NCBI RefSeq assembly: GCF_001894805.1
Contig: NZ_BCWX01000001.1
Coordinates: 682,001 to 746,000 of the forward strand
DNA: 64,000 nt
From: Rhodococcus globerulus NBRC 14531
GTDB lineage: Bacteria; Actinomycetota; Actinomycetes; Mycobacteriales; Mycobacteriaceae
Direction of reading: 5' to 3'
A program made the position numbers and the translations under genes. Of this stretch, positions 36,064 to 45,369 are shown piece after piece; position 1 is the stretch's first letter, and each line of letters opens with the position of its first letter. A model generated the notes under the pieces. That model ran no database searches. It worked only from the letters and a program-made list of their open reading frames with translations, and had not been told where the DNA came from.

Positions 36064-37662
36064 TTACCCCATATGGACAGCGCCCTCAGCGGGGAGGTCG
36101 CCCTTCTTGGCGCGGACGAGCACCACAACGACGGGTGCGATGATCGCCAACAGGATTGCCGCCCAACCGAATGCGGCGGTGTATCCGGATACCTCGGCGC
36201 CGAAGACGTAGTCGGTCATCGAGGCGATGAAGTCCTGAACCGGCTGGGGGAGCAGAGCCAATTCGTCGCCGGTCGGAACGGTCGCGTTCGACATGTCGAC
36301 GGGAATGCCTTCCGGGGGGATCGGCGCCGCGTTATCGGTGGTGAATGCAGACTTGGCCGACGCGTAGATCGTGGTGAAGAGTGCGGTTCCCAGTGCGCCG
36401 CCGATCTGCAGCGTTGCGTTGACGAGGGCGCTGGCTGCGCCGGCGTCGTGGTCGGGAACACCGATCAGTGCAAGGTTCTGCATGGGCACCATCAGCAGGC
36501 CCAAACCGAAACCGAAGATGGCAAGACCCGGGAACACGTGGGTCCAGTAGGAGCTGTGGACCTCGATCTGGGTGAGCATGAGCAGTCCGACTGCGGCAAC
36601 CAGGGGGCCGGCAACCATGAGCGGCTTGGGGCCGATCTTGGTGGACAGCTGGGCGGCGGCGGTGGATGCAAGCACGATGAAGAAGGCCATCGGCAGTGAG
36701 CCGACGCCGGCCATGACGGGGCTGAATCCGAGCACGATCTGCAGGTAGAACGTCAGGTACAACGTGCCGCCGAGAAGCGCTGCGCCGACGAGCATGGACC
36801 CGATCAGTGCGGCGCCGCGGTCGCGGTGCCACGGAACGCTCAGTGGCAGAAGCGGATTCTTGCTACGGCTCTCGACGACCACGAACAGTGCCAGGAAGAC
36901 CAAGCCCAAAGCGATGAACAGGAGGGTATCGGTCTGACCCCACCCGTGCTCGGCGCGCGTGAATCCGTAGACCAGGGATCCGAGTCCGAGTGCGATGAGG
37001 ACGGCGCCGGGAAGGTCGTAGCTCGTGTCGCCGTGCGCCTTGGTTTCCTTGACGATCGGGACGGCAGCACCAATCGCGATGAGCGCGATCGGGATGTTCA
37101 CGAGCAGGCACCAGCGCCAGTCGACGTACTGCGTCAGGACACCGCCGAGCAGCAGGCCGATCGCTGCGCCACCACCGGAAATCGCGCCGTAAACGGCAAA
37201 AGCCTTGGCGCGCTCCTTTTCTCCGATGAAGGTGGTGGTGAGCATCGAGAGCGCGGCGGGCGCGAGCAGTGCCGCGAAGACACCCTGCCCGGCGCGGGCG
37301 ATGAAGAGTTCGATACCGGTCTGGGCGATCCCGCCGATGCCTGACGCCACGGCAAAGCCGGCCATGCCGACGATGAAGGAACGCTTACGTCCCCAGTAGT
37401 CGGCGATGCGGCCACCGAGCAGAAGCAGTGCGCCGAATGCCAGCGCGTACGAGGTGACAACCCAGGCGCGATCGAGGTCGCTGATTCCGAGTTCTGCCTG
37501 CGCGGCGGGCAGGGCGATGGAGACGATGGTGCCGTCGAGCACCACCATGAGTTGTGCAAACGCGACGATGCAGAGCACCAGCCAACGTCGTTGATGATTC
37601 GGGTTCTCGGAGATCGCCGGAGACGGCGGCGTTGCGCCGCTTTCGACGTCAGTGGTGGTCAT
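36064..37662 (-). CDS. MFS drug exporter, 14-helix DHA2 (EmrB/QacA) type
   Basis: About 532 residues from ATG 37662. The N-terminal half shows the DHA2 features: QLMVVLDGTIVSIALPAAQAELG (motif D1), GGRIADYWGRKRSFIVGM (motif A), and motif C-like GAISGGGAAIGLLLGGVLTQ. There are fourteen predicted helices and a short basic tail. It exports hydrophobic or cationic compounds by proton antiport; the substrate is unknown. It diverges from a TetR gene with a perfect inverted repeat in the gap, the standard efflux pump/repressor layout. A further-upstream ATG (37698) would fall on that operator. Confidence 0.92.
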   Translation of the reverse strand: MTTTDVESGATPPSPAISENPNHQRRWLVLCIVAFAQLMVVLDGTIVSIALPAAQAELGISDLDRAWVVTSYALAFGALLLLGGRIADYWGRKRSFIVGMAGFAVASGIGGIAQTGIELFIARAGQGVFAALLAPAALSMLTTTFIGEKERAKAFAVYGAISGGGAAIGLLLGGVLTQYVDWRWCLLVNIPIALIAIGAAVPIVKETKAHGDTSYDLPGAVLIALGLGSLVYGFTRAEHGWGQTDTLLFIALGLVFLALFVVVESRSKNPLLPLSVPWHRDRGAALIGSMLVGAALLGGTLYLTFYLQIVLGFSPVMAGVGSLPMAFFIVLASTAAAQLSTKIGPKPLMVAGPLVAAVGLLMLTQIEVHSSYWTHVFPGLAIFGFGLGLLMVPMQNLALIGVPDHDAGAASALVNATLQIGGALGTALFTTIYASAKSAFTTDNAAPIPPEGIPVDMSNATVPTGDELALLPQPVQDFIASMTDYVFGAEVSGYTAAFGWAAILLAIIAPVVVVLVRAKKGDLPAEGAVHMG

Positions 37663-37697
37663 CGTTACAAGGTAAGTGAGCGCTTCTTCGAGAGTCA

Positions 37698-37713
37698 AAC
37701 GAAATAGTTCGTT
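37698..37713. promoter_or_regulatory. putative TetR operator, MFS/TetR intergenic
   Basis: AACGAA-ATAG-TTCGTT: six-base perfect arms with a four-base centre, between the divergent MFS and TetR starts. Position and symmetry fit autoregulation by the TetR protein. Confidence 0.65.
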
Positions 37714-37730
37714 CGGTTACGATAATCACT

Positions 37731-38306
37731 ATGGCTCCCACAGATGTGACCGCAACGAAGCAGCGAATCCTTGACGCAGCGCTAGAAGAATTCGGCACCT
37801 ACGGACTCGCCGGCGCACGGATCGATCGCATCGCGAAGAACGGCAACGCCAGCAAGGAACGGCTTTACGCGTACTTCGGTGACAAGGTGGCGCTCTTTCA
37901 CGCCGTGCTCGACGCGGATTTTGTCGAAGCCATGGAATGCGTGGAGTGGGTGGGCGGGGACATACCGCAGCATGCTGTCGAATTGTTCGATGCCATGACC
38001 CGAAAGCCGCACATCCAGCGCATGATGATCTGGGGCCAACTGCAAGGTGAAGGCCCGCGGATGCGTAAGCAAGCCGAAGAGCACTCCAGTTGGCTCCCGC
38101 GGATGGCTGCGATCCGCAAGGCTCAGGACGACGGCGGCATCGCAGCGCACTGGAATCCGGAAGACCTCATCACCTTGATCTTCGGCCTCGTCTTTGCTTG
38201 GGTGGTCGCACCCGGCATTGTCGACAATCAATCCGTGGATGCGCAGGAACTCGCGCGCCGCCGTGAAGTGGTGCGGGAAGCGACAATTCGTATTTGCAAA
38301 CCCTGA
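37731..38306 (+). CDS. TetR-family repressor of the MFS exporter
   Basis: 191 residues. The helix-turn-helix occupies the start: ATKQRILDAALEEFGTYGLAGARIDRIAKNGNASKERLYAYFGDK. The rest is a helical ligand domain with C-terminal LIFGLVFAWVVAPG. It is divergent from the exporter gene and probably represses it until a substrate drug binds. The next gene, on the opposite strand, converges within eight bases. Confidence 0.9.
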   Translation: MAPTDVTATKQRILDAALEEFGTYGLAGARIDRIAKNGNASKERLYAYFGDKVALFHAVLDADFVEAMECVEWVGGDIPQHAVELFDAMTRKPHIQRMMIWGQLQGEGPRMRKQAEEHSSWLPRMAAIRKAQDDGGIAAHWNPEDLITLIFGLVFAWVVAPGIVDNQSVDAQELARRREVVREATIRICKP

Positions 38307-38313
38307 TGGCCGG

Positions 38314-38847
38314 CTACGAAAAATCGCGTTGGACGCGCAACGTCGCGATAGTGGTAGCCAAGCCGTCGTATTGGGTGACCAGCAACGTGAATTCGATGAG
38401 CCGACGGTCGTCGAGGTGCTGGGACAACATGTTCCAGGTCACGTCGGTGACGTCTTTGGTGGTGACCAACTCGTCGACCGCGGTCAAGATCGCGTGGTGA
38501 CGAGAACTCAACCCGGAAGCGTTGGGGCCCTCGATAATTCGGGCAAGCTCCTGGGCGTCGATTCCAGCCTTTCGGCCGAGCCTGATGTGGTGATCCATTT
38601 CGTAGTCGCACTGCCTCAGGTGTGCGACGCGCAGGATGATCAGTTCGGTGTCGTGGCGTGAGATCCTGCCGCCGGGCATCAGTGACCCGGAGTAGTGCAG
38701 CCAACCTCGGAACAGGCCGCCGGTCCGACCTAACGTGCTGAACAGGTGTGCGTCCGGTGCGCCCGCGGCTTTCGAGAGGACACGCCAGATTCCCCAGTTG
38801 ATCGGGCCAAGTTCTTTGAATCGGCCTGGCCGGATGCGTGCGGTCAT
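38314..38847 (-). CDS. carboxymuconolactone decarboxylase/AhpD-like protein
   Basis: 177 residues. The CMD fold is recognisable in LPGGRISRHDTELIILRVAHLRQCDYEMDHHIRLGRKAGID: one Cys, an acidic residue and a His occupy the active-site helix where AhpD has CxxC, so peroxidase activity is unlikely and a lyase-like or unknown role is more probable. Its ATG overlaps the stop of the upstream MFS gene by four bases, making a two-gene operon. The substrate is unknown. Confidence 0.83.
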   Translation of the reverse strand: MTARIRPGRFKELGPINWGIWRVLSKAAGAPDAHLFSTLGRTGGLFRGWLHYSGSLMPGGRISRHDTELIILRVAHLRQCDYEMDHHIRLGRKAGIDAQELARIIEGPNASGLSSRHHAILTAVDELVTTKDVTDVTWNMLSQHLDDRRLIEFTLLVTQYDGLATTIATLRVQRDFS

Positions 38848-40016
38848 GACGCGTACTCCTCGAGTGTCGTGGGTTGATACGACGCTAACACTGCCCGGAA
38901 TCGGATTACGGCAACCAGCGCGGCAAGTGCGGCGAGAACGAGCATCGGTATCGACGGTCCCAGGCTCGGTTCGAGGACAACCAGCAAGACCGGCAGTCCG
39001 AAGCCGAGGTACGTGCCGACGTAGAAGATGCCCGTCAATGTTCCGCGTGACGCCGGTGGCGCAAGGGTTTCGAGGTCGAGGAGACCACTACGCAGGCACA
39101 GGCCGTATGCGGTTCCGAGCGTGAGGGCGCACACGACAAACAGGGCAAGCGGCGGGTGGGCTCCGCCGGCTGCGACGAGGCAGTATCCGAGCGCGGCTAG
39201 TCCGGCACCGGCGCTTCCGGCCTGCCTGCCCCAATCGCGATGACGGGCAATGGTTTGAACGATGATGCCCGCGCCGAGTGTGAGTGCTGCGGCTATTCCG
39301 GGGAGTAGTGGTCCGGAGTATCGATCGCCTAGTCGCGCGGACATCGTCACGAATGAGACTGTCGCACTGGCAAACACCCAGGGCGCGAGCGGTAGCGCCC
39401 AGATCAAGGCCGAGCGGACGGATCGTTCCCCGTCGGCCGGTAACGGGAGCACTGCCGAAGGTGAGGTCGGTGTTCGACTCCACATCGCCGCGGCGGCAAC
39501 GGAACAGACGGACAGCAGCGCCGAGACGACAAAGGGCGTGGCCAATGGAAAGGCCGCGAACTGGGCCATCAGGCCGGAGAACAAGGGACCCAAGGCGAAA
39601 CCGGAAGTGAGGACAACGCCGGCCATCACGGTTCCGGCTTTGCCGCGCAGATCAGCGGCCCAGGCTGTGCCGGCGCCGATTGCCAGACCGGCGCCGACGC
39701 CGACCACAAGACGGCCAACCAGGAGGCCGGAAGTGTTGTGCCACAGCAAGAGAAATACCGTGCCCAGCGACGCCACCAGAGCTCCTGGCAGGACAACGGC
39801 TGCTCGTCCGACACGATCGGACAGCACACCACCGGTCAACAGTCCGGGCAGCAGACCCAGCGCGTAGATGCCGAACACGCCGTCGAGAACGGCGTGCGAG
39901 AGTTCCTCGTGTTCCCGCAGTACCGGGATGAGGGAGGCAAAGTGGTTGGCGGCCCACCCCGTCGACAGAAGTACGGCAAGTACCGAGATGAACCCGCGAC
40001 GGGATGGATCGCCCAT
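38844..40016 (-). CDS. MFS transporter, 12-helix
   Basis: 390 residues. It opens GFISVLAVLLSTGWAANHFASLIPVLREHE, then has a motif A-like GGVLSDRVGRAAVVLPGAL and GRLVVGVGAGLAIGAGTAWAADL. Twelve helices are predicted. It resembles sugar- or drug-efflux-type MFS members without closer identity. It is transcribed leftward together with the CMD gene and begins just after the convergent-side LLM gene stop (about ten bases away, same strand), so the three genes LLM-MFS-CMD may form one unit. Confidence 0.85.
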   Translation of the reverse strand: MGDPSRRGFISVLAVLLSTGWAANHFASLIPVLREHEELSHAVLDGVFGIYALGLLPGLLTGGVLSDRVGRAAVVLPGALVASLGTVFLLLWHNTSGLLVGRLVVGVGAGLAIGAGTAWAADLRGKAGTVMAGVVLTSGFALGPLFSGLMAQFAAFPLATPFVVSALLSVCSVAAAAMWSRTPTSPSAVLPLPADGERSVRSALIWALPLAPWVFASATVSFVTMSARLGDRYSGPLLPGIAAALTLGAGIIVQTIARHRDWGRQAGSAGAGLAALGYCLVAAGGAHPPLALFVVCALTLGTAYGLCLRSGLLDLETLAPPASRGTLTGIFYVGTYLGFGLPVLLVVLEPSLGPSIPMLVLAALAALVAVIRFRAVLASYQPTTLEEYAS

Positions 40017-40026
40017 GCCCCGCAGC

Positions 40027-41016
40027 TTAGGCGGGCACCAGGTTGCTGACGTCGGCGAGTAGTTCGAACGTGCGCAGCCACGCGGCGCGGTTGGTGCCGG
40101 TTGAGACGGTGATCAACTCGTCGGCCTGCGCATGCTCGGTGAATTCGTCCAGGTACGTGCGGACTTCTGCGGGTGTGCCGACGGCGCTGTACCTGGCCAT
40201 TTGCAGAACCTGTTGACCGGCGGGGGAGTCGAGCAACATGTCGGCCTCGTCGTCGGTGAACGTGCGGCCACGGCCGAGGAGCAAGCTGACGCGGTTGCGC
40301 TTGGATTCGAGGAACTCTTGCTGAGCCTGCTCGGTGGTATCGGCGGCGATGACATTGACGCCCGCGATCACGTACGGCTCCGCCAACTGTTCCGACGGCT
40401 TGAACTCCCGGCGGTAGATGGTCACGGCGTCGCGAAGAGCGTTAGGCGCGAAGTGTGACGCAAACGCGTAGGGAAGGCCGAGCATCGCGGCAAGTTTTGC
40501 GCCGAACAGTGACGAACCGAGGATGTAGAGGGGGACATGGGTGCCCTTGCCTGGCACCGCGCTGATGCCCGGAATGCGCGAGGTGTCGCCAAGATATCCC
40601 TGAAGTTCGAGGACATCCTGCGGGAAGCTGTCGGACGAACTGGGGTCGCGGCGCAGGGCCTGCATCGTCTTCTGATCGCTGCCGGGTGCGCGTCCGAGGC
40701 CAAGATCTATGCGTCCGGGGTGCAGTGTCTCGAGCGTGCCGAACTGTTCGGCAATGGTGAGCGGTGCGTGGTTGGGGAGCATGATGCCACCAGCGCCAAG
40801 TCGGATCTTGGTGGTGTGAGTTGCAACGTGGCCGATCAGGACACTGGTCGCGGACGACGCGATGGAGCCCATGTTGTGGTGCTCGGCGTACCAGATTCGC
40901 TGGTAGCCCCACTCCTCGGCTCGCTGCGCCAGCGTGACACTGGCGTCGAAGCTGTCTTTGGCGGTCTCGTTCTGGCCGATGTGCGCAAGATCGAGGATGG
41001 AGAGTGGAACCGACAT
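40027..41016 (-). CDS. LLM-class flavin-dependent oxidoreductase
   Basis: 329 residues of the bacterial-luciferase-like family: [59 protein letters not shown] and then [26 protein letters not shown], the LuxA-like alkanal-monooxygenase-related signature. It uses FMNH2 or F420; the substrate is unknown. Leftward, just upstream of the MFS gene, suggesting modification and export of a compound as one unit (inference). Confidence 0.9.
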   Translation of the reverse strand: MSVPLSILDLAHIGQNETAKDSFDASVTLAQRAEEWGYQRIWYAEHHNMGSIASSATSVLIGHVATHTTKIRLGAGGIMLPNHAPLTIAEQFGTLETLHPGRIDLGLGRAPGSDQKTMQALRRDPSSSDSFPQDVLELQGYLGDTSRIPGISAVPGKGTHVPLYILGSSLFGAKLAAMLGLPYAFASHFAPNALRDAVTIYRREFKPSEQLAEPYVIAGVNVIAADTTEQAQQEFLESKRNRVSLLLGRGRTFTDDEADMLLDSPAGQQVLQMARYSAVGTPAEVRTYLDEFTEHAQADELITVSTGTNRAAWLRTFELLADVSNLVPA

Positions 41017-41119
41017 GAAGTGGGCACCTTTCGAGGCGGCAGAAAACAGTTGTTGTGAGGTGCAACCGCCGCGAGTGCATTCCTATTTCCTCACCACCCG
41101 AAAAATCGAAACGCGCCCG

Positions 41120-41821
41120 TCAGTATCGAACCGCACTCGCCAGTGCCGCCAACGACAACGCCTGCCGCGCGTGCTCGACAACCACGAGCCTGCCGTCGTC
41201 GATGTGCGCCCGCAACGACTCGAACGCTTGTGGCAACTTGTTGTCGAGAACAAGTTCAGCTATCGCGATGTGCTCGTCGATCGTCGCTTCGATCCCGGCC
41301 GGCGTCAGGTAGTCGAACATCCGTACCGGCCGGATTTTGGCATTGACGGTTGCCAAGGCCTCCGTCAGTGCGGGGTTTCCGGCCGATACAAGTAGTGCCG
41401 TGTGAAACTCCTCGTCGAGAGTGACAAAGCTGGAGTCCGGTTCGAGCGAATGGGTGCGCAGCGCATACCACTTTTCGAGTTCAGCACCCAGAATATCTGC
41501 GTCGTGACGGGCGTACTCCGTATCGATGACTCGGCGAATTCCCTGTAGTTCGAGCAATATTCGTAGCTCGTACAATCCGTTGAGATCTTCCAGGCGTGGC
41601 CGATAAGGATACAGCCCATGCTCGCCGCGTTGAACCAAACCGTCGGATTGCAAGCGGGCCAGAGCTTCTCGCACCGGAGTTCTCGAAACTCCGTAGATCT
41701 GCGCGAGCCGCTCCTCGCTCAGTCGTTCCGTCGGCGTGATCTTCCCGGCCATCAGATCGGCCCGGATCGACTGATACACCTGATCCCGCAGCGATCCGGT
41801 CGAATGTTCGACGGCGGACAT
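41120..41821 (-). CDS. GntR-family (FadR/FCD) regulator
   Basis: 233 residues from the ATG at 41821. The wHTH is YQSIRADLMAGKITPTERLSEERLAQIYGVSRTPVREALARLQSDGLVQRGEHGLYPYRP; the FCD effector domain follows with its metal-binding Asp/His pattern (DEEFHTALL, then EHIAIAELVL). The start lies two bases after the urtE stop, so it is very probably the last gene of the urt operon; an in-frame start ten codons upstream would overlap urtE. It could tune urea uptake or link it to a carbon or nitrogen metabolite. Confidence 0.85.
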   Translation of the reverse strand: MSAVEHSTGSLRDQVYQSIRADLMAGKITPTERLSEERLAQIYGVSRTPVREALARLQSDGLVQRGEHGLYPYRPRLEDLNGLYELRILLELQGIRRVIDTEYARHDADILGAELEKWYALRTHSLEPDSSFVTLDEEFHTALLVSAGNPALTEALATVNAKIRPVRMFDYLTPAGIEATIDEHIAIAELVLDNKLPQAFESLRAHIDDGRLVVVEHARQALSLAALASAVRY

Positions 41822-41822
41822 G

Positions 41823-42515
41823 TCAGATGGCCATCGCTCGTCGGACGGCATCGGTGGATGTGGTGCCTCCCTCTCCGGTCGACGTCACATGACCGGCCGC
41901 GAGAACGCTGTAGTGCTGCGCTGACTGGAGCGCGAACCCGATGTGCTGTTCGACCAGGAGGACTCCGAGATCGCCGCGATTGGTGAGGTCGATGATGGTG
42001 CGTTCGATCTCGGCGACGACGTTGGGTTGGATGCCTTCGGTGGGTTCGTCGAGGATCAGAATCTTCGGTTCGGTGATGAGGGCGCGGGCGATGGCGAGTT
42101 GCTGTCGCTGCCCACCCGACAGCAAGCCGGCTCGGCGGTCGAGCAGTGTGGTCAGCGCGGGAAACATATCCAATGCTTCTGCAATCAGCGCCTTTCCGCG
42201 TTTGCGGCCGTCCGCGACAACCTGAAGGTTCTCGGCCGTGGTGAGTTGGCCGAAGGATTGTTGTCCTTGGGGGACATAGGCGAGGCCGCGGGTGACGCGG
42301 GCGCTCGGCCGCAGTGTCGTGATGTCTTCGCCGTTCAGGAGGATCGTTCCACTGGTCGGCTTGATCAACCCGACAGCGGCTCGGAGCAACGTCGTCTTTC
42401 CGGCGCCGTTGTGGCCCATGACGGCGGCGACACCGTTGCCCGGGACGGTGAGCGAGATTCCGTGGATGACCTCGGTGCGTCCGTATCCGGCGCGGACGTC
42501 CTTGATTTCAAGCAT
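41823..42515 (-). CDS. urtE: urea ABC transporter ATP-binding protein UrtE
   Basis: 230 residues, LivF-type ATPase. Walker A GHNGAGKTT, signature LLSGGQRQQLAIARAL, Walker B ILILDEPTEGIQPNVVAEIE; the GIQPNVVAEIE wording is typical of UrtE. Cytosolic subunit of the urea importer. It follows urtD by three bases in the leftward operon. Confidence 0.93.
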   Translation of the reverse strand: MLEIKDVRAGYGRTEVIHGISLTVPGNGVAAVMGHNGAGKTTLLRAAVGLIKPTSGTILLNGEDITTLRPSARVTRGLAYVPQGQQSFGQLTTAENLQVVADGRKRGKALIAEALDMFPALTTLLDRRAGLLSGGQRQQLAIARALITEPKILILDEPTEGIQPNVVAEIERTIIDLTNRGDLGVLLVEQHIGFALQSAQHYSVLAAGHVTSTGEGGTTSTDAVRRAMAI

Positions 42516-42518
42516 GAT

Positions 42519-43337
42519 TCACTCCTCGCCGTGAGGCACAGCCGCAGCGGTGCCGAGGTAGACCTCTTGGACTTTGGGATCGGCCTGAACCTGCGCGACA
42601 GTTCCTTCCGCAAGAACCTTGCCTGCTGCGAGGACGGTGACCGAGGTGGCAAATGCTCGCATGAAGTCCATGTCGTGCTCGACGACAACCACGGTGCGCG
42701 CACCACCGATACGACGCAGGAGGTTGCCGGTTTCCTCGCGTTCTTCCAGGCTCATTCCGGCGACGGGTTCGTCGAGTAGAAGTACCGAACAGTTCTGTAC
42801 CAGAAGCATTCCGATCTCGAGCCACTGCTTCTGCCCGTGCGCGAGGATTCCGGCGGGTGTATCGCGTAGAGCTTCGAGTCCGGTGGTTTCGAGGGCTTCC
42901 TCGATCTCGGGGAGAACGGATTTGCGGGTGCGCAGCAACTCCCACGGGGAGCGGCCCGCACCGGCAGCGATGTCCAGGTTTTGCAGAACGGAGAGTTCTT
43001 CGAAGACGCTGGCGGTCTGGAAGGTGCGCCCGACCCCGAGGCGGGCGATCTTGTGAACCTTCTTGCCCAGCAACTGTTCACCGGACTTGGTGATCGAACC
43101 CGTCGCCGGTACCAATCCGGTGATGGCGTCGACAAGGGTGGTCTTTCCGGCGCCGTTGGGTCCGATCAGAAAGCGAAGGTCACCCTGCATCAGAGTCAGG
43201 TCCACACTGTCGACGGCCTTGAATCCGTCGAAGCTGACACTCAAGTTCCGCACTTCCAGGTATTCGGAAGACATTCCGGCATTGCCGCCCAATACGGGGT
43301 TCGGTGCGCTTGTGTCGGTTGTACCGGTGCTGGTCAT
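42519..43337 (-). CDS. urtD: urea ABC transporter ATP-binding protein UrtD
   Basis: 272 residues, LivG-type ATPase. Walker A GPNGAGKTT, LGVGRTFQTASVFEELSVLQNLDIA after it, signature-region LAHGQKQWLEIGMLL (the Q-loop/LAHG variant of UrtD) and Walker B VLLLDEPVAGMS. An N-terminal extension of about 25 residues is present. Its start overlaps the urtC stop by four bases. Confidence 0.93.
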   Translation of the reverse strand: MTSTGTTDTSAPNPVLGGNAGMSSEYLEVRNLSVSFDGFKAVDSVDLTLMQGDLRFLIGPNGAGKTTLVDAITGLVPATGSITKSGEQLLGKKVHKIARLGVGRTFQTASVFEELSVLQNLDIAAGAGRSPWELLRTRKSVLPEIEEALETTGLEALRDTPAGILAHGQKQWLEIGMLLVQNCSVLLLDEPVAGMSLEEREETGNLLRRIGGARTVVVVEHDMDFMRAFATSVTVLAAGKVLAEGTVAQVQADPKVQEVYLGTAAAVPHGEE

Positions 43338-44440
43338 ACGGACACCTCCACAGTTTCCGGTTCGCTGATTTTCGGTGTTTCGGGGGTGGTCTTTTCACGC
43401 TTTCGGCGGTGGCGCAGGAGCGCAAAGAGCCCGGCGACTCCGGCGGGGAAGAACCCGACGACGACGATGAACATCAGACCCTGGGCGTAGATCCAGCCGG
43501 ACGGCATCTTCTCGGAGAAGGCCGACTGGGCCCAGGCAACACCGATGGCACCGAGCACGGGGCCGAGAAGCGTTGCGCGGCCGCCGATCGCCACGCCGAT
43601 GAGGAAGGCGATGGAGGGAACGATCCCGACGTCGGCGGGGGAGATGATGCCGACGATGGGCACGAACAACGCTCCGGCGATACCGGCCAGGAATGCGGCG
43701 GTGACGTAGGCGACCAGCTTGATGTTGGCAGGGTCGTATCCGAGGAAGCGCACGCGCTCTTCCTGATCTCGCACTGCGACAAGCAGTTCACCGTAGCGCG
43801 AGTTCATCAGCTGCCGGATCAGGGCGACGGAGGCGAGGAGCACTCCGGAGGCGATGAAGAACAGCATCTGCTTGTTGGCGGGGTCGTTGAGGTTGAAGCC
43901 GAAGAACGTGCGGAAACGGTTGAGTCCGTTGCTGCCGCCGATGGTCTGCTGACCGATCAGCAGGATGGCGAATGCCGCTGCGAGAGCTTGCGAGAGGATC
44001 GCGAAGTATGCACCCTTGACGCGTCGTTTGAACACGCCGAGTCCGAGGAGAAACGCGACGGTCGCGGGCAGGAACAGTACCGCGAAGATCGCGACGAACG
44101 GGGAGGCAAACGGCTGCCAGTAACCGGGCAGTTCGGTCTTGCCGGCGATCGCCATGAAATCGGGTACCGCGTCACCTTTGAGTTCGGCGTCGGCGATCTT
44201 GAGGTGCATTGCCATGACGTAGGCGCCGATGCCGAAGAACACACCTTGGCCGAGGGTGAGCATTCCGCCTCTGCCCCAGGCGAGTCCGATGCCCACTGCG
44301 ACGATCGCGAAGCACAGGAACTTTCCCAGCAGGGAGAGTCGGAAGTCGGAGAGCACGGCAGGGGCAAGTCCGAACAGGATGATCGCGGCGAGCGCGAATC
44401 CGCCCCAGACCCGGATTCGGGGATTGGTCAGGACGCTCAT
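43334..44440 (-). CDS. urtC: urea ABC transporter permease UrtC
   Basis: 368 residues, LivM-type permease with about ten hydrophobic helices; WGRGGMLTLGQGVFFGIGAYVMAMHLKI is the characteristic segment and EERVRFLGYDPANIKLVAYVTAAFLAGIAGALFVP the conserved cytosolic loop before the later helices. The start overlaps the urtB stop by four bases. It forms the membrane channel with UrtB. Confidence 0.93.
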   Translation of the reverse strand: MSVLTNPRIRVWGGFALAAIILFGLAPAVLSDFRLSLLGKFLCFAIVAVGIGLAWGRGGMLTLGQGVFFGIGAYVMAMHLKIADAELKGDAVPDFMAIAGKTELPGYWQPFASPFVAIFAVLFLPATVAFLLGLGVFKRRVKGAYFAILSQALAAAFAILLIGQQTIGGSNGLNRFRTFFGFNLNDPANKQMLFFIASGVLLASVALIRQLMNSRYGELLVAVRDQEERVRFLGYDPANIKLVAYVTAAFLAGIAGALFVPIVGIISPADVGIVPSIAFLIGVAIGGRATLLGPVLGAIGVAWAQSAFSEKMPSGWIYAQGLMFIVVVGFFPAGVAGLFALLRHRRKREKTTPETPKISEPETVEVSV

Positions 44441-45321
44441 ACGAGGCTCCTTGTCTTGACTGCAAACAGTCCCTGGGGACGCACTTGGAGGAAGACGACG
44501 ATGATGACGAACAAGATGACCTTGGCAATCGATGCGGTGGTGGAGTACTCGATGAAGGAGTTCAGAATGCCGAGTGCAAACGCGGCGATCACTGCGCCCT
44601 TCATCTGTCCGAGTCCGCCGACGACCACAACCAGGAACGCGTCGATCAGATACGACTGCCCGATGGTCGGGCTGGTGGAACCGATCAGGGTCAGGGCGAC
44701 ACCGGCAACACCGGCGAGGCCGGATCCGAGGAAGAAGGTGGTGATATCGGTACGGCGGGAAGATATTCCGCTGGTCTCGGCCAGATCTCGGTTCTGGACT
44801 ACGGCGCGGATGCGCCTACCCATCGACGACTGCTTGAGTGCCAGAGACAATGCGATCACCGCCGCGATTGCCAGCACCAGAATGAAGATGCGGGTTTTCG
44901 GAACTACGGCGCCGAGGATGTCGACACCGCCCGAAAGCCAGGACGGTGCGGTGGTGTTGACGGCAGGCGCACCGAAGATGTCGCGCGCCAACTGCTGAAG
45001 GATCAGTCCGACGCCGAACGTCACCAACAACGTGTCGAGCGGGCGGTGGTACATCCGTGACACCAGAAGCACTTCCAGGGCCACACCCATCAATCCGCCG
45101 ACGATGAAACCGACCAGTAGAGAGATGATCAACGAACCGGTTGCATTGGAGATTACCTGCTGCACAACGTAGGCCGTGTACGAGCCGGCCATGATGAACT
45201 CGCCGTGGGCCATGTTGATGACACCCATTTGGCCAAACGTGAGCGATAGTCCCAATGCAGCCAACAACAGAATCGAGCCGATGCTCAAACCTGTGAACAG
45301 CTGTCCGATCACAACATCCAT
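44437..45321 (-). CDS. urtB: urea ABC transporter permease UrtB
   Basis: 294 residues, LivH-type permease: GLSLTFGQMGVINMAHGEFIMAGSYTAYVVQQ near the start, the coupling segment MGRRIRAVVQNRDLAETSGISSRRTD, and GQSYLIDAFLVVVVGGLGQMKGAVIAAFALG near the end. Short UrtB form without the N-terminal extension found in some proteobacteria. It lies 48 bases downstream of urtA. Confidence 0.93.
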   Translation of the reverse strand: MDVVIGQLFTGLSIGSILLLAALGLSLTFGQMGVINMAHGEFIMAGSYTAYVVQQVISNATGSLIISLLVGFIVGGLMGVALEVLLVSRMYHRPLDTLLVTFGVGLILQQLARDIFGAPAVNTTAPSWLSGGVDILGAVVPKTRIFILVLAIAAVIALSLALKQSSMGRRIRAVVQNRDLAETSGISSRRTDITTFFLGSGLAGVAGVALTLIGSTSPTIGQSYLIDAFLVVVVGGLGQMKGAVIAAFALGILNSFIEYSTTASIAKVILFVIIVVFLQVRPQGLFAVKTRSLV

Positions 45322-45369
45322 GACAGACGTTCCACCTCTCTACCAGTCGGTTTCATTGCGGTCAGGTTG

